Below are positions 1-7,992 of a stretch of DNA of 21,536 nucleotides, piece by piece. The first letter of the stretch is position 1. Each line of letters opens with the position of its first letter. Source of the DNA: Planctomycetota bacterium (GTDB taxonomy: Bacteria; Planctomycetota; Phycisphaerae; Phycisphaerales; UBA1924); contig JAEYTB010000023.1 in NCBI GenBank assembly GCA_023434205.1, positions 1-21,536 of the forward strand. Direction: 5' to 3'. Position numbers and translations under genes: made by a program. Below the pieces are notes generated by a model. The model saw only the letters and a program-made list of their open reading frames with translations. It had not been told where the DNA came from and made no database searches.

Positions 1-2016
1 GAGAAGTTCCTGCCCCTGGACCGCAACCCCGTGTCCCGCGTCATCGCCCGGGCCTACGTGCCGACGCTGGGGTGGATCCTCGCCCACAAAAAGACGTTCA
101 TGGTCGCGCCGGTGGTGATCCTGTTCATCGGGCTCTCCGTGTGGCTGGGCATCCACCGGACGCTCGCGCCCGTCGAGTGGGCGGTGAACGCCTTTGCCAG
201 CGAGCCCGCCTCGGCCGAACTCAAGCGGGCGATGTACGTGGACCCGGACGCGGAGGTGGCGCGGCCACTGCTGGAGCTCGACCAACTCCGGTGGCAGCGG
301 GTCCGCAATCCCAGCGGCTCTGAGCGGACGCGCCTGCTCTGGCGGCGGCAAGATCCTGCCGAGCGCGACGCAGAGTCGGCCGCGGGGCTCTCCGTGCTCC
401 GCGAGGGGCGCATCCTTCCGGGCCTCGGGCGAGAGTTCTTCCCGCCACTGGATGAAGGCTCGCTCCTCTACATGCCTTCGCTCCTGCCGCAGGGCTCGCT
501 GTCGCAGGCCGTCGAGGTCAACAGCCGTCAGGACCTTGCCATCGCGACGGTGCCCGAGGTCGAGAGCGTGGTGGGCAAGATCGGACGGGCCGAGTCGGCC
601 CTGGACCCCGCGCCCATCGGGATGATGGAGTCGATCGTCATCCTCAAACCCGAGGACCAGTGGCGGACGAGGCCCGTCGAGCGGTTCTTCTCCGACTGGC
701 CGGGGCTGTTCCGGACACCCCTCTCGTGGATCTGGCCAGAGGAACGCCGCATCACCAAGGACGAGATCCTCACCGAGCTCCAGGAACGCACGCAGATCCC
801 GGGCGTGCTCCCGACGTGGCTGCAGCCCATCCAGACACGGCTGGTCATGCTGCAGACCGGCTTCCGCGCCATGATGGGCGTGAAGATCTACGGCTCGGAC
901 CTCTGCGAGATCGAGCGGATCGGCCTGGAAGTCGAGCAGATCCTGAGGGAGGTTCCGGGGGCCACGGACATCATCGCCGACCGCATCGTCGGCAAGCCCT
1001 ACATCCAGATCGAGATCGACCGCGACCGGATCGCCCGCTACGGCGTCAACATCCGCGACGTGCAGGACGTGACCGAGATGTCCCTGGGCGGGATGAACAT
1101 CATGGAGTCGGTGGAGGGGCGTGAACGCTACCCCATCCGCATCCGACTGGCCCGCGACTTTCGGGAGGACATGGACGCCATCGAACGGGTGAACGTCCCG
1201 ACCACGGGGGGGGCACAGGTCCCCCTGGCCCAGCTGGCCGAGATCCGCACCGTGCTCGGGCCGCAGGAGATCAAGGGGGAGCGGGGCCTGCTCGTGGGCT
1301 ACGTCACCATGAACACCCGTGACCGTGACGAGGTCAGCGTGGTGAACGACGCGGAGGCCGCGCTCCAGCGGGCCCTCCGCGAAGGGCGATTGACGGTGCC
1401 GCCGGGGTACTACTGGGAGTGGTCGGGGCAGTTTGAGAACCAGGTCCGCGCGACCAAGCGGATGCAGGTGCTCGTTCCCATCACACTGGCGATCATGTTC
1501 GTGATGCTCTACATGGGCTTCTCGCGGTGGTGGATCGCCCCGACCATCTTCTTCGGCGTCCTGGTCTCCGCCTCGGGCGGGTTCATCCTGCTGGCGCTCT
1601 GGGGCGCCAACCTCTCGGTGGCCGTCTGGGTCGGCTTCCTCGTCCTCTTCGGTGTCGTGGACGACGACGGCGTCGTGATCTCGACGTACCTGGAGGATGT
1701 CTTCAAGGGCCGGCGATTCGCATCGGTCACGGAAATCCGCGCGGCGGTCATCGACGCGGGGCTCAAACGCATCCGCCCCTGCCTCATGACCATTGCCACG
1801 ACGGTCTTCGGGCTCCTGCCGATCTTCTGGGCGACCGGTCGCGGCTCGGACGTCATGCAGCCGATGGCGATCCCGTCGGTCGGCGGGATGGCGGTGAGCC
1901 TTATCACGCTGTTCATCGTTCCGTGCGTGTTCTGCGCCGTTGAAGAATGGAAATGGAAGCGGGCCCGGAGGCGGGGCCGTGGCCCCGTGGCCCCCGAGGC
2001 CGAAGGAGGTGCATGA
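1..2016 (+). CDS. cusA: CusA-type heavy-metal RND efflux pump, 3' part (5' end outside window)
   Basis: The reading frame is open from base 1, so the N-terminal third or so lies upstream; 671 residues are visible. This is the inner-membrane proton-driven pump of a tripartite Cu(I)/Ag(I) exporter (HME-RND family). Visible landmarks are a TM7-like segment (about nt 96-153), the periplasmic entry FPPLDEGSLLYMP (about nt 436-475), the pore-region segment RLVMLQTG with its Met, the late helices around GVVDDDGVVISTYL (about nt 1645-1690), and RIRPCLMTIATTVFGLLPI near the C-terminus. The protein ends in a basic tail (KWKRARRRGRG). Between TM7 and FPPLDEG there are about 90 residues where E. coli CusA has about 20-25, so this copy carries an insertion. 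A CusC-type partner is at 4577-6052; a CusB adaptor would be expected upstream. The family call is firm; Cu/Ag specificity is inferred from family and context. Confidence 0.93.
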   Translation, partial: EKFLPLDRNPVSRVIARAYVPTLGWILAHKKTFMVAPVVILFIGLSVWLGIHRTLAPVEWAVNAFASEPASAELKRAMYVDPDAEVARPLLELDQLRWQRVRNPSGSERTRLLWRRQDPAERDAESAAGLSVLREGRILPGLGREFFPPLDEGSLLYMPSLLPQGSLSQAVEVNSRQDLAIATVPEVESVVGKIGRAESALDPAPIGMMESIVILKPEDQWRTRPVERFFSDWPGLFRTPLSWIWPEERRITKDEILTELQERTQIPGVLPTWLQPIQTRLVMLQTGFRAMMGVKIYGSDLCEIERIGLEVEQILREVPGATDIIADRIVGKPYIQIEIDRDRIARYGVNIRDVQDVTEMSLGGMNIMESVEGRERYPIRIRLARDFREDMDAIERVNVPTTGGAQVPLAQLAEIRTVLGPQEIKGERGLLVGYVTMNTRDRDEVSVVNDAEAALQRALREGRLTVPPGYYWEWSGQFENQVRATKRMQVLVPITLAIMFVMLYMGFSRWWIAPTIFFGVLVSASGGFILLALWGANLSVAVWVGFLVLFGVVDDDGVVISTYLEDVFKGRRFASVTEIRAAVIDAGLKRIRPCLMTIATTVFGLLPIFWATGRGSDVMQPMAIPSVGGMAVSLITLFIVPCVFCAVEEWKWKRARRRGRGPVAPEAEGGA

Positions 2017-2624
2017 TGGACAACGCCGTGGCGTTCGTGCAGGCGTTCCTGCGTCTGCGGGGCTACCTCACCGTCACCGAGTTCCCCGTAATCCGCCGCG
2101 CGCGGCACGGGGGTCACGAGGCGCTGACGGACCTCGACGTGCTGGCTTTCAGGTTCGCCGGCGCGACAGGGGAGGTTGGAGCCAGCGGGAGGACGAAGAG
2201 TTCGAGCGGTGAGGACTTCCTGGGCGGCGCGCGGGACGAGTCGGACATGATCATCGGCGAGGTCAAGGAAGGCCGCGCCGAGCTCAACGCCGCCGCCACC
2301 GACCCGGAGGTGCTCGCGGCGGCGCTGGAGAGGTTCGGCTGCTGCAAAGGACATGGCACCGACGAGGTCGTCACCGAGCTCCTGCGGCACGGACGGGCGA
2401 GGACCCATGCCGGCCACTCGGTCCGGCTGGTGGCGTTCGGGTCCGTGCCGCCGGGAACGCCGGACCGCCGGTGCCGGGTCGTCCTGCTCGGGGACGTTGT
2501 CAGGGAGCTCCAGGACCACATCCTGACCCACTGGGACGCCATGCGGGCTTCGGATTCCAAAGACCCGGGCTTCAGTGTGCTGCTCACCCTACAAAAAGCC
2601 ATACAAGGCGCGGCCCGTCCGTAA
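2016..2624 (+). CDS. Hypothetical protein with a PD-(D/E)XK-like motif
   Basis: This 202-residue soluble protein has no signal peptide or membrane segment. I do not recognise a named family. LTDLDVLAFRF (D39, D41) followed by IIGEVKEGRAEL (E82-x-K84) matches the D...ExK metal-binding core of the PD-(D/E)XK nuclease fold, and the hydrophobic residues around both motifs suit core beta strands. The gene overlaps the cusA stop by one base (TGATG). An AAGGAGG at 2003-2009 sits 6 nt before this ATG and only 3 nt before the alternative ATG at 2013, so 2016 is preferred. Translational coupling to a metal pump is odd for a nuclease-like fold. It may be a degenerate, non-catalytic member or a protein of unrelated function. 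Gene reality is well supported; function is not. Confidence 0.7.
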   Translation: MDNAVAFVQAFLRLRGYLTVTEFPVIRRARHGGHEALTDLDVLAFRFAGATGEVGASGRTKSSSGEDFLGGARDESDMIIGEVKEGRAELNAAATDPEVLAAALERFGCCKGHGTDEVVTELLRHGRARTHAGHSVRLVAFGSVPPGTPDRRCRVVLLGDVVRELQDHILTHWDAMRASDSKDPGFSVLLTLQKAIQGAARP

Positions 2625-2680
2625 CGCCATCCCCCAGAAGCGTCCACATGTTCACTTGGGAGTACAATGGCGCACGTTCA

Positions 2681-3124
2681 ATGAGCACGCTCCGGCCCAT
2701 CTTGGCTTGGGTGCTCGCGACGACGATCGCGTTGTGGTCGCCCATCTGCCTGTGCCAGAGTCACGCGGGCGCCGGCGGGCATCACGGCACCACCCAAGAG
2801 CAGCATCAGAGCGACAACGCACAGCCCAGATCGCACGGGTGTGCCCACCACTGCGGCGGCGGCGCCGGCGATACGGCGCCCGGCGGCGAGCCCGCGCCGT
2901 CGGACGATCGGCACCGCTGCGACTGTCCCCAGATGGTGGCGGCGCTCTCGAAGGTTGACCACGGCACCCAGGCTGCCGCGGTTGCGGTGCTCGTCCCGTC
3001 CACGTGGGTGCTCGTTGAGATCCTGCCGCCGGCCAGCGCCATCCCGGCGCGCCGACCGACGGATCACGCCCTCAAGCGACCGGTGACTTCACTGCTGCGC
3101 CAGCACTGCGCGCTCATCGTGTAG
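2681..3124 (+). CDS. Small secreted His/Cys-rich protein, putative periplasmic metal binder
   Basis: The 147-residue product starts with a hydrophobic, signal-peptide-like stretch (LRPILAWVLATTIALW) ending near CLCQSHA. The next part is rich in His and Cys: HAGAGGHHG, SHGCAHHCGGG and DDRHRCDCPQM. The C-terminal half is a plain hydrophobic/basic segment ending RQHCALIV. No named domain is recognised. His/Cys clustering and its place between cusA and a secreted YHS protein suggest periplasmic copper binding, but this is inference. An in-frame ATG at 2648 would add 11 residues; 2681 is preferred because it places the signal peptide at the N-terminus, though neither start has a strong ribosome-binding site. 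It follows the preceding stop by 56 bp. Confidence 0.6.
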   Translation: MSTLRPILAWVLATTIALWSPICLCQSHAGAGGHHGTTQEQHQSDNAQPRSHGCAHHCGGGAGDTAPGGEPAPSDDRHRCDCPQMVAALSKVDHGTQAAAVAVLVPSTWVLVEILPPASAIPARRPTDHALKRPVTSLLRQHCALIV

Positions 3125-3135
3125 CAGGTCGCCCC

Positions 3136-3158
3136 GCGCGGCCCCGTTCGGGCCGCGC
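3136..3158 (+). terminator. GC hairpin after the His/Cys-rich gene
   Basis: A perfect 9-bp inverted repeat (GCGCGGCCC / GGGCCGCGC) with a 5-nt loop begins 12 nt after the stop at 3124. There is no T tract after it, so it is either a weak intrinsic terminator, a 3' mRNA-stabilising hairpin, or a point of partial read-through between the cusA block and the YHS gene. The rest of 3159-3324 shows no convincing promoter. A CCACAT...ATGTGG pair (3190-3195 and 3211-3216) is the only other symmetry noticed. Confidence 0.4.
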
Positions 3159-3324
3159 TCGCTGCCCTTGGTCGCGGCGGCGATTCGATCCACATCCCAC
3201 CATTCGTCCAATGTGGCCCCGGGCATCTGGCCGTCACCCCCACGCGTGCGGCCCGTGCGCGGAGCAGCGTCCAGGTCTCTGCGCGGGAGGTCCGTTTTTA
3301 CCCTCAGTTCAAGGAGTTCATGCG

Positions 3325-4095
3325 ATGTTGAGAAACCAGTTCACGATTGTCTCGGCGGCACTCGCCGTTCTCGCCGGTTCGGCGCCCGCTTTCGCCCAGC
3401 ACGACGGGCACAAGGCCCCAGCCCAGCCCAAGCAGCACGAGCACCAGCCCGGGCACACCGACAAGCCCGCGGACGCGGCGAAGGCGCCCGAGCGCGTCGG
3501 CGATCCGTACCCGTTCGACACCTGCCCGATCTCCGGAGAGAAGCTCGGGAGCATGGGCGAGCCCTTTGTCAAGATGTACGAGGGCCGAGAGATCCGCTTC
3601 TGCTGCGACGGCTGCCCGCCTCGCTTCGAGAAGGACCTCGCCGCGAGCATGGCCAAGCTCGACGAAAAGGTGGTGAAGGACCAGACCCCGCTCTACCCGC
3701 TCAAGACCTCCATCGTCACCGGCAAGGACCTGCCGGCCAAGCCCTACGACTTTGTCTACGGCAACCGGCTCATCCGCTTGGGTGTGGAGGCGGAGAAGGC
3801 CGAGTTCCTCAAGGACCCCAAGCGTTACATCGCCGAGCTCGACAAGGCGGTGGTCGCCGAGCAGGGGAAGAACTACCCGCTGACCAAGTGCCCGGTGAGC
3901 GGCGAGGCCTACGGCGGGGACATGGGCGAGCCGGTGGACATGGTCTACGCCGGGCGCCTGATCCGCGTCTGCTGCAAGATGTGCAAGAAGGACATCGAGA
4001 AGGACCCCGCGAAGTTCATCGCGATGGCGGACGCCGCCCGCAAGGGCCAGCACCCGGGCCCCGATGGAGACCGCAAACCCCATGGCCACAAGTGA
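3325..4095 (+). CDS. Secreted triple-YHS-domain metal-binding protein
   Basis: The 256-residue product has a signal peptide (residues 1-24, ending SAPAFA before QHDG) and a His-rich linker (25-60). Three tandem YHS/TRASH-like units follow. Unit 1 (about 65-112) has DTCPISGEKLG and RFCCDGCPPRFEKD; unit 2 (about 124-175) keeps the fold pattern (PLKTSIVTGKDL, RLGVEAEKAEFLKDP) but has lost every Cys; unit 3 (about 184-236) has TKCPVSGEAYG and RVCCKMCKKDIEKDP. The CP-x-SG and CC-x-x-C pattern is typical of YHS modules that bind soft metals such as Cu(I), Ag(I) or Hg(II). The tail is His-containing (KPHGHK). AAGGAG at 3311-3316 lies 8 nt before the chosen ATG, which settles the start over upstream codons. 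It probably buffers or delivers periplasmic copper for the Cus-type pump and oxidase; that role is inferred. Confidence 0.85.
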   Translation: MLRNQFTIVSAALAVLAGSAPAFAQHDGHKAPAQPKQHEHQPGHTDKPADAAKAPERVGDPYPFDTCPISGEKLGSMGEPFVKMYEGREIRFCCDGCPPRFEKDLAASMAKLDEKVVKDQTPLYPLKTSIVTGKDLPAKPYDFVYGNRLIRLGVEAEKAEFLKDPKRYIAELDKAVVAEQGKNYPLTKCPVSGEAYGGDMGEPVDMVYAGRLIRVCCKMCKKDIEKDPAKFIAMADAARKGQHPGPDGDRKPHGHK

Positions 4096-4178
4096 CCCGA
4101 TCCACCTCGCGCGAGCGGCAGCCCGCGCGGGGCCTTCGTCCACGTTCGGCCAAGCACGAGAAGCACGGGAGGAACCGC

Positions 4179-4580
4179 ATGAGACGCACTCTCTGGATCG
4201 CAGTTCTGGCTCTTGCCGGCTGCAGCGCCACCTACCACGAGCCCGAACTTTCCGCCGATCATCCGGCGAGCCCCGATGCTCCGGTGGTCTTTCGCGGGGA
4301 ACGAGCAGCCACGCTGGACCTCTCGGCCGCCGATCCGGTTGCGCCGGCTCCCCCGGCGTCGGCGGGCGGGCACGAGGGGCACGGAGCATCACCCGCGCCT
4401 GCGCCCGAAGGCCGGGGGCACGGCGAGGGAGCCCATGAGGCGCCCGCGCCGAGCGAGCCCGCCGGTAACGCCCTGTACGTCTGCCCGATGCACCCCGAGG
4501 TCACCTCCGACAAGCACGGTCAACGGTGCCCCAAGTGCGGTATGGCCCTGGTCCGCCGCGGCGAGGGAGGCAACCCATGA
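4179..4580 (+). CDS. Lipoprotein with C-terminal heavy-metal-binding domain (HMBD)
   Basis: This 133-residue protein has a short signal peptide with lipobox LAGC (Cys15), so it is probably membrane-anchored on the periplasmic side. The middle is a low-complexity Pro/Ala/His/Gly linker (GGHEGHGASPAPAPEGRGHG). The C-terminus is one compact metal-binding finger, YVCPMHPEV (C102, M104, H105) followed by RCPKCGMAL (C117, C120, M122). This is the same type of module as at the N-terminus of the ATPase at 13805. GGGAGG at 4167-4172 stands 6 nt before the ATG. Its stop overlaps the start of the CusC-like gene (ATGA, 4577-4580), so the two are translationally coupled. A likely role is handing Cu(I)/Ag(I) to the CusABC-type complex. 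The preceding gap (4096-4178) shows nothing else. Confidence 0.85.
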   Translation: MRRTLWIAVLALAGCSATYHEPELSADHPASPDAPVVFRGERAATLDLSAADPVAPAPPASAGGHEGHGASPAPAPEGRGHGEGAHEAPAPSEPAGNALYVCPMHPEVTSDKHGQRCPKCGMALVRRGEGGNP

Positions 4581-6052
4581 GACCGCGGACCCTTCCAGCC
4601 GCGCTCGTTCTCTTGCTCCTCACCGGGTGCGCGAGCATGAAGCCCGGCATGGGCTTCGACGATGTCCGCCAGAGCGTCTCCGATCGGACGGGGATGCGCG
4701 TGCACTGGAACACCGGCTCGGCGGAGGACCGGGAGGTCGCGGCCGCGATCGACGCTCTGCTGGAACGTGAGCTCTCCGCCGAGGAGGCGGTGCAGCTGGC
4801 GCTGCTGAACAACCGCGAGCTTCAGGCGGTCTACGAAGAGCTCAACCTCGCCCAGGCCGACCTGGTGCAGGCCGGGTTGCTTCGTAACCCCGTCTTCAGC
4901 GGCGAGGTGCGGTTCGGCGTCGACACCTCTGGCACGGGCATCGTGCTGGACGCGACGCAGGAGTTCGTGAGCCTGCTCTCGATGCCGCTCCGCAAGGGCC
5001 GCGCCCAGGCCCAGTTCGAGGCCGCCAAGCTCCGCGTCACGGCGTCGGTGGTCGATATGGCCGGCCGGGTGCGCTCCGCGTACTACGAGTACGTCGCGGC
5101 CGCCCAGACGACCGAGATGCGCCGCACCGTGCTCGAAGCGACCCGCGCGTCCTACGAGCTCGCCCGGCGCGTGCGTGCCGCGGGGAACTCGACCGAACTG
5201 GACGTGGCGACTGAGCGTGACCTGTTTGAGCAAGCCAAGCTCGATCTGGCGCTGGCCGAAGAGAACGAAATCGTTCTCCGGGAGCAGCTGACCGCCATGA
5301 TGGGGCTCTGGGGCGAGCAGGCCGGGTGGCGAGCGATGGCACGCCTGCCGGCGATCCCGGAGGCCGATTCCGGGCACGACATCCAGTCGATTGAACGCCG
5401 GGCGGTCGAGGCGAGCCTCGACCTTGCGGTGGCACGGCGAGAGATCGAGGTCGCCGCGCGCACGCTCGGGATCAGCCGTCCCTTCTCGTGGCTCTCCGAG
5501 ACGGTGGTGGGCGTCGCCGGGGAGCGAGACCTCGACGGCGGGTGGTCCGTCGGCCCGACGCTCTCGGTCCCCGTCCCGCTGTTCGACCAGGGACAGGCGG
5601 CGATCGGCCGGGCCGAGGCGCAGCTCAGGCAGGCGGGCGGGCACTACTACGCGCGTGCGATCGAGGTCCGCTCCCGCGCCAGGGCCGCGGGGGCCGTGCT
5701 CAACTCCGCCCGCAGCCGGTCCCGCTACTACGAGGCTGTGGTCCTGCCCCTCCGCGAGCAGATCGTCCAGCAGACCCAGCTGCAGTACAACGCGATGCAG
5801 ATCCCGGCGTTCCAGCTCCTGGAAGCGAAGCGCAACCAGATCGAGGCCGGGGCCGATTACATCGAATCGCTCCGCGACTACTGGGTCGCCCGCGCGCGGG
5901 TCGAGCAGATCCTCGGTGGGCGCGTGAGCGCCTTTGAGGGGAGCGGCCCGGCTTCCCCCAGCGACATGCCGCACACGGCGATCCCCGAAGACACATACCG
6001 ACCCTTGCAGCACCGCCACACGGGGGCACGCCCAGTGGCAAGCCCGGAGTAA
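4577..6052 (+). CDS. cusC: CusC/TolC-type outer membrane efflux lipoprotein
   Basis: The 491-residue protein begins with a lipoprotein signal (LVLLLLTGC, Cys18). Its body is the alpha-helical outer membrane efflux protein fold with two repeats. The first contains EEAVQLALLNNRELQAVYEE and DLVQAGLLRNPVFS (about residues 75-115); the second contains GPTLSVPVPLFDQGQAAIGRAEAQ (about residues 330-355). Long heptad-like helices and LEAKRNQIEAGADYIESLRD follow near the C-terminus, all typical of this family. It would form the trimeric exit duct for the CusA-type pump at the window's left edge. It overlaps the HMBD lipoprotein by 4 nt upstream and precedes the multicopper oxidase by only 3 nt, so all three should be on one transcript. 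The gene symbol reflects family and context; substrate specificity is inferred. Confidence 0.9.
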   Translation: MRPRTLPAALVLLLLTGCASMKPGMGFDDVRQSVSDRTGMRVHWNTGSAEDREVAAAIDALLERELSAEEAVQLALLNNRELQAVYEELNLAQADLVQAGLLRNPVFSGEVRFGVDTSGTGIVLDATQEFVSLLSMPLRKGRAQAQFEAAKLRVTASVVDMAGRVRSAYYEYVAAAQTTEMRRTVLEATRASYELARRVRAAGNSTELDVATERDLFEQAKLDLALAEENEIVLREQLTAMMGLWGEQAGWRAMARLPAIPEADSGHDIQSIERRAVEASLDLAVARREIEVAARTLGISRPFSWLSETVVGVAGERDLDGGWSVGPTLSVPVPLFDQGQAAIGRAEAQLRQAGGHYYARAIEVRSRARAAGAVLNSARSRSRYYEAVVLPLREQIVQQTQLQYNAMQIPAFQLLEAKRNQIEAGADYIESLRDYWVARARVEQILGGRVSAFEGSGPASPSDMPHTAIPEDTYRPLQHRHTGARPVASPE

Positions 6053-6055
6053 GCC

Positions 6056-7618
6056 ATGCACGAGAACACACCTCACGCGCCGCGACTCGTTGCCCGGACA
6101 CTAACACGGCGAGACCTTCTGGCCACCGGGGCGATGGCGGGCGGCGCACTGCTGATCGGCGGGCGGGCGTCGGCCCAGCAGGGCCAGCCGACGACGCCGG
6201 CCGGTCAGCCGCCGGCACGGCCGCAGCCCGACCGGGACTTCAAGTTCCAGGAAGAGAACCCTGCCCGGGACAATGTCCCCACGGGTCACGAGCACTTCCC
6301 GCCGGGCGAGCCGGGCCGAGACTACACGCCAGTGATCGTTCCCAATGGCTGGACGCTCCCATTCAAAGTCGTCGGCGGCGTCAAGGTGTTCCACCTCGTG
6401 GCCGAGGAGGTGCAGAACGAGTTTGCGCCGGGGCTGGTCGCCACGTGCTGGGGGTACAACGGCGGCGTGCACGGTCCGATGATCGAGGCGGTCGAGGGCG
6501 ACCGCGTCCGCATCTTCGTGACAAACAAGCTCCCGGCGGCGACGACGGTGCACTGGCACGGCCTGCTCCTGCCCAGCGGGATGGACGGGGTGGGCGGCCT
6601 CTCGCAGCGGTCGATCCGGCCCGGCGAGACGTTCATGTACGAGTTCACGCTCGTGCAGCACGGCACGCTGATGTACCACAGCCATCACGACGAGATGACG
6701 CAGATGGGCCTGGGCATGACGGGCATGCTCGTCATCCACCCGCGCCGTCCCACCGGCCCGCGCCCGGACCGCGACTTTGCCATCCTGCTCCACGAGTGGC
6801 GGATCGAGCCGGGGGCCTCTCGCCCGGATCCCAACGAGATGGTCGAGTTCAACGTTCTCACGATGAACGCCAAGGCGTTCCCGGGCACGCGCCCGCTCGT
6901 GGCGAGGCTCGGCGACCGCGTCCGCATCCGCATCGGCAACCTCAGCGCGATGAACCATCACCCGATCCACCTGCACGGGTACTACTTCCTGATCACAGAG
7001 ACCGACGGGGGGGCCATCCCGGACGCGGGCCGCTGGCCCGAGACCACGGTCCTGGTGCCTGTCGGCAGCACGCGCACCGTCGAGTTCACCGCCGACAACC
7101 CGGGCGACTGGGCGCTGCACTGCCACATGACGCACCACGTCATGAACCAGATGGGGGAAAACCTGACCAACATGATCGGCGTGGACGCCCGCGGGCTGGA
7201 CACCCAGGTCCGCGGCCTGCTCCCGGGCTACATGACGATGGGCCAGACGGGCATGGAAGGGATGAGCGCGATGGGCATGGCCGTCCCCGCCAACAGCATC
7301 CCCATGCTGGGCGCTGACGGGCCCTTCGACGAGATCACGATGGGCGGGATGTTCACCATCCTCAAGGTCCGCGAGAGCCTGGCCAGCTACGACGAGGACC
7401 CGGGGTGGTACGAGCCGCCGCCGGGAACGCTCGCCGACGCGGCCACCAACGACGCGCTCCGCGCCAACGGCGTGACGCCAGACGCGACCTCCGCGGCCCG
7501 GGCGCCCGCGGAGGTTGTGCGATCCTGGCGACAGTCGCCTTCGGGCAGGACGCAGGAGCGGGCGCCGGCGGGCCAGGAGGAAGAACGCGGGCGCCAAGAC
7601 CACGGGGCTCACCGATGA
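6056..7618 (+). CDS. Tat-exported multicopper oxidase
   Basis: The 520-residue protein carries a twin-arginine signal (TRRDLL, R18-R19, then a hydrophobic stretch ending GRASA). All four copper-binding motifs are present: HWHG (H166, H168), HSHHD (H208, H210), HHPIHLHG (H302, H305, H307) and HCHMTHHVMNQM (H355, C356, H357, H361, axial M366). Together they supply ligands for one type 1 copper and the trinuclear cluster. A Met-rich segment (about 390-425: MTMGQTGMEGMSAMGMAVP) follows, as in Cu(I)-oxidising relatives. The last 40 or so residues are Arg/Gln/Glu-rich and look like an unconserved tail. The expected role is periplasmic oxidation of Cu(I) to less toxic Cu(II). The gene lies 3 nt after the cusC-like stop and converges on the copper-storage gene, with 17 nt between stops. 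Confidence 0.93.
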   Translation: MHENTPHAPRLVARTLTRRDLLATGAMAGGALLIGGRASAQQGQPTTPAGQPPARPQPDRDFKFQEENPARDNVPTGHEHFPPGEPGRDYTPVIVPNGWTLPFKVVGGVKVFHLVAEEVQNEFAPGLVATCWGYNGGVHGPMIEAVEGDRVRIFVTNKLPAATTVHWHGLLLPSGMDGVGGLSQRSIRPGETFMYEFTLVQHGTLMYHSHHDEMTQMGLGMTGMLVIHPRRPTGPRPDRDFAILLHEWRIEPGASRPDPNEMVEFNVLTMNAKAFPGTRPLVARLGDRVRIRIGNLSAMNHHPIHLHGYYFLITETDGGAIPDAGRWPETTVLVPVGSTRTVEFTADNPGDWALHCHMTHHVMNQMGENLTNMIGVDARGLDTQVRGLLPGYMTMGQTGMEGMSAMGMAVPANSIPMLGADGPFDEITMGGMFTILKVRESLASYDEDPGWYEPPPGTLADAATNDALRANGVTPDATSAARAPAEVVRSWRQSPSGRTQERAPAGQEEERGRQDHGAHR

Positions 7619-7635
7619 ACGCGCACGCGCGAACG

Positions 7636-7992
7636 TTACACGCCAGCCGCCGCCATCTTCTCGCACGACCGCGCACACCTGCGGCAAACCTCGGCGCACT
7701 GCTTCATCGTCTGGTCCCCGTTGGCCATCCGGTCGCACGCGTCGGCGCAGGCGTTGCAAATCTCCGCGCACTCGCGGCAGATCGCCGTCGCGTAGTGCGA
7801 CGCCCGGGACATGAACCCGACAGCCACACCGCAGATCTGCTTGCAGTCCTGCAGGAGCCCCTGGTGTTCCGGCGAGGCGTGCTCGCCGCCGAGGTGCAGG
7901 CAGTGGTGGGCGGTCTGCGAGCAGATGCTGGCGCACTCGGCGCAGTCCTTGATGCACTGCTGGGTTTCGCGGGAGGGCATCTGGTGAGGCAT
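7636..7992 (-). CDS. Cytosolic four-helix-bundle copper-storage protein (Csp-like)
   Basis: The 118-residue product has 16 cysteines, most spaced CxxxC or CxxC along predicted helices: positions 13, 17, 20, 24, 31, 50, 54, 72, 75, 79, 82, 86, 99, 103, 106 and 110. Examples are CRECAEICNACADAC and CAEVCRRCARSC. This is the hallmark of the DUF326/Csp family, whose helical bundle is lined with Cys that bind many Cu(I) ions. No signal peptide is visible, so it is most like the cytosolic Csp3 type. The start is chosen at MPHQMPSRET because AAAGGA lies about 8 nt upstream on the - strand; a longer frame reaching 8064 lacks such support. It probably stores or sequesters cytosolic copper, complementing export. 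It has its own promoter region, shared divergently with the operon at 8266. Confidence 0.9.
   Translation of the reverse strand: MPHQMPSRETQQCIKDCAECASICSQTAHHCLHLGGEHASPEHQGLLQDCKQICGVAVGFMSRASHYATAICRECAEICNACADACDRMANGDQTMKQCAEVCRRCARSCEKMAAAGV

Noticed and set aside
1509..2531. 340-residue - strand open frame
   Set aside because: Antisense to the CusA C-terminus and the following gene; no domain and no plausible promoter.
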